A DNA stretch of 7,834 bases from Deltaproteobacteria bacterium (GTDB taxonomy: Bacteria > Desulfobacterota > Syntrophia > Syntrophales > Smithellaceae). This document shows positions 7,377 through 7,834 of the stretch, piece after piece. Within the stretch, counting starts at the first letter, position 1; each line of letters starts with the position of its first letter. The notes below the pieces were generated by a model. The model had not been told where the DNA came from. It searched no databases and saw only the letters and a program-made list of their open reading frames with translations. A program made the position numbers and the translations under genes. The stretch spans positions 1-7,834 of the forward strand of contig SBEK01000118.1 of NCBI GenBank assembly GCA_009668925.1, in the 5' to 3' direction.

Positions 7377-7462
7377 CATCCACCGTCTTGCGGAAAGACT
7401 GTGCGCGCTTGGATTTTTCGTTGCAGCCGGCATTTTAAGTATTGGCAGGCATGTTCTCCGGC

Positions 7463-7834
7463 TTAAAAGGTCTGCCTGTAAATGTCTGCGATTGCGTTCG
7501 GATCATTCACGGGACGGGCATTGAATAATACCGACGGATCGCAGATGGCATGAAAAGCAGAGATATCCAGACCGTCCTGCGGGATACCCAATTCATGCAA
7601 CTTCAGCGGATGGTGCAATGTCTCCATGATCTTTTCAACAGCGTCGACGGCAGCGAACGCGGCAGCCTTTTTGTCCATTCCCGCAGTGTTCACGCCGAGG
7701 GCAAAAGCTGCTCTTTCAAGCTTGTCTGCGGCATAATCGACATTGAAACGCATCACCGCCGGCAGTAAAATGCCGCACACGGCGCCGTGATCCACCCGAT
7801 AGATCATCGCCACGGTACGGTCCATGGCGCGCAC
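7463..7834 (-). CDS. Iron-type (group III) alcohol dehydrogenase, C-terminal part
   Basis: The last 123 codons of a NAD(P)-dependent Fe-ADH family enzyme (usual length about 370-390); the start lies beyond the window, and the GTG at the edge is an internal Val. DHGAVCGILLPAVMRFN (fragment residues 15-31) aligns without gaps to the metal-site segment of lactaldehyde reductase FucO (PHGVANAILLPHVMRYN). The tail DPSVLFNARPVNDPNAIADI resembles the family's usual D...NPRP.t.edi ending. His16 matches ligand His277 of FucO. Arg2 and Arg6 occupy the positions of His263 (a metal ligand) and His267. By context it could be a 4-hydroxybutyrate/succinate-semialdehyde oxidoreductase, but the missing His makes ordinary iron-dependent catalysis uncertain. 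It is on the same strand as the transporter but separated by about 1 kb. Confidence 0.85.
   Translation of the reverse strand: MRAMDRTVAMIYRVDHGAVCGILLPAVMRFNVDYAADKLERAAFALGVNTAGMDKKAAAFAAVDAVEKIMETLHHPLKLHELGIPQDGLDISAFHAICDPSVLFNARPVNDPNAIADIYRQTF

Larger units (their letters stand above)
6421..7462. other. 1 kb dyad-rich intergenic region without a convincing gene
   Basis: This stretch lies between the transporter start and the stop of the alcohol dehydrogenase, both on the minus strand. Frames present (minus 6420-6755, plus 6808-7017, plus 7250-7524) lack ribosome binding sites and any recognisable family. It contains an unusual number of symmetrical elements, listed separately. A weak sigma-70-like promoter for the transporter can be drawn on the minus strand: TTCACA (6554-6559), 18-base gap, GATTAT (6530-6535). 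The match is poor and its start point would fall at the small-ORF ribosome binding site. No tRNA, rRNA or insertion sequence was seen. Confidence 0.6.

Noticed and set aside
7409..7425. Sigma-54-like TTGG-N8-TTGCA on the plus strand
   Set aside because: Spacing of GG and GC is right but the CACG part is missing, and it points into the 3' end of the oppositely oriented Fe-ADH gene with no plus-strand gene to serve.
7250..7524. Overlapping short plus-strand frames
   Set aside because: They run across the 22-bp hairpin and into the antisense of the Fe-ADH gene, without start signals.

Overview
The window looks like part of a catabolic locus of an anaerobic, moderately GC-rich bacterium. It combines a radical-type 4-hydroxybutyryl-CoA dehydratase, which carries an oxygen-sensitive [4Fe-4S]/FAD centre, with an AbfT/butyrate-type CoA-transferase and a long DmdC-type acyl-CoA dehydrogenase. 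This set suggests a fermentative or syntrophic fatty-acid degrader, possibly a Syntrophales-like deltaproteobacterium. The taxonomic guess is inference from gene content and style only.

Layout: bases 2-4619 hold a tight forward operon of three genes with gaps of 18 and 37 bases. The order is acyl-CoA dehydrogenase (5' end outside the window), 4-hydroxybutyryl-CoA dehydratase (abfD) and 4-hydroxybutyrate/acyl CoA-transferase (abfT-like). Bases 4620-5141 are a convergent intergenic region with hairpins for both directions, including a strong terminator for the opposing gene. Bases 5142-6404 (minus) encode a 12-segment MFS transporter resembling the aromatic acid:H+ symporter group. Bases 6421-7462 are about 1 kb without a convincing gene but rich in dyad symmetry: a 29-base perfect palindrome, two long hairpins, a direct repeat, and a tiny ORF with a strong ribosome binding site upstream of the transporter. 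Bases 7463-7834 (minus) are the C-terminal third of an iron-type (group III) alcohol dehydrogenase, whose 5' part lies outside the window.

Proposed joint function (inference): the transporter imports a small carboxylic acid such as 4-hydroxybutyrate. The CoA-transferase activates it and AbfD dehydrates 4-hydroxybutyryl-CoA to crotonyl-CoA (it can also isomerise vinylacetyl-CoA). The acyl-CoA dehydrogenase would interconvert crotonyl-CoA and butyryl-CoA, or act on a related acyl-CoA. The Fe-ADH homologue sits where a 4-hydroxybutyrate/succinate-semialdehyde dehydrogenase would be expected, but its visible part has Arg at the position of one canonical metal-ligand His. The most interesting items are this substitution, the pairing of a DmdC-type dehydrogenase with AbfD, and the dyad-rich 1 kb region.
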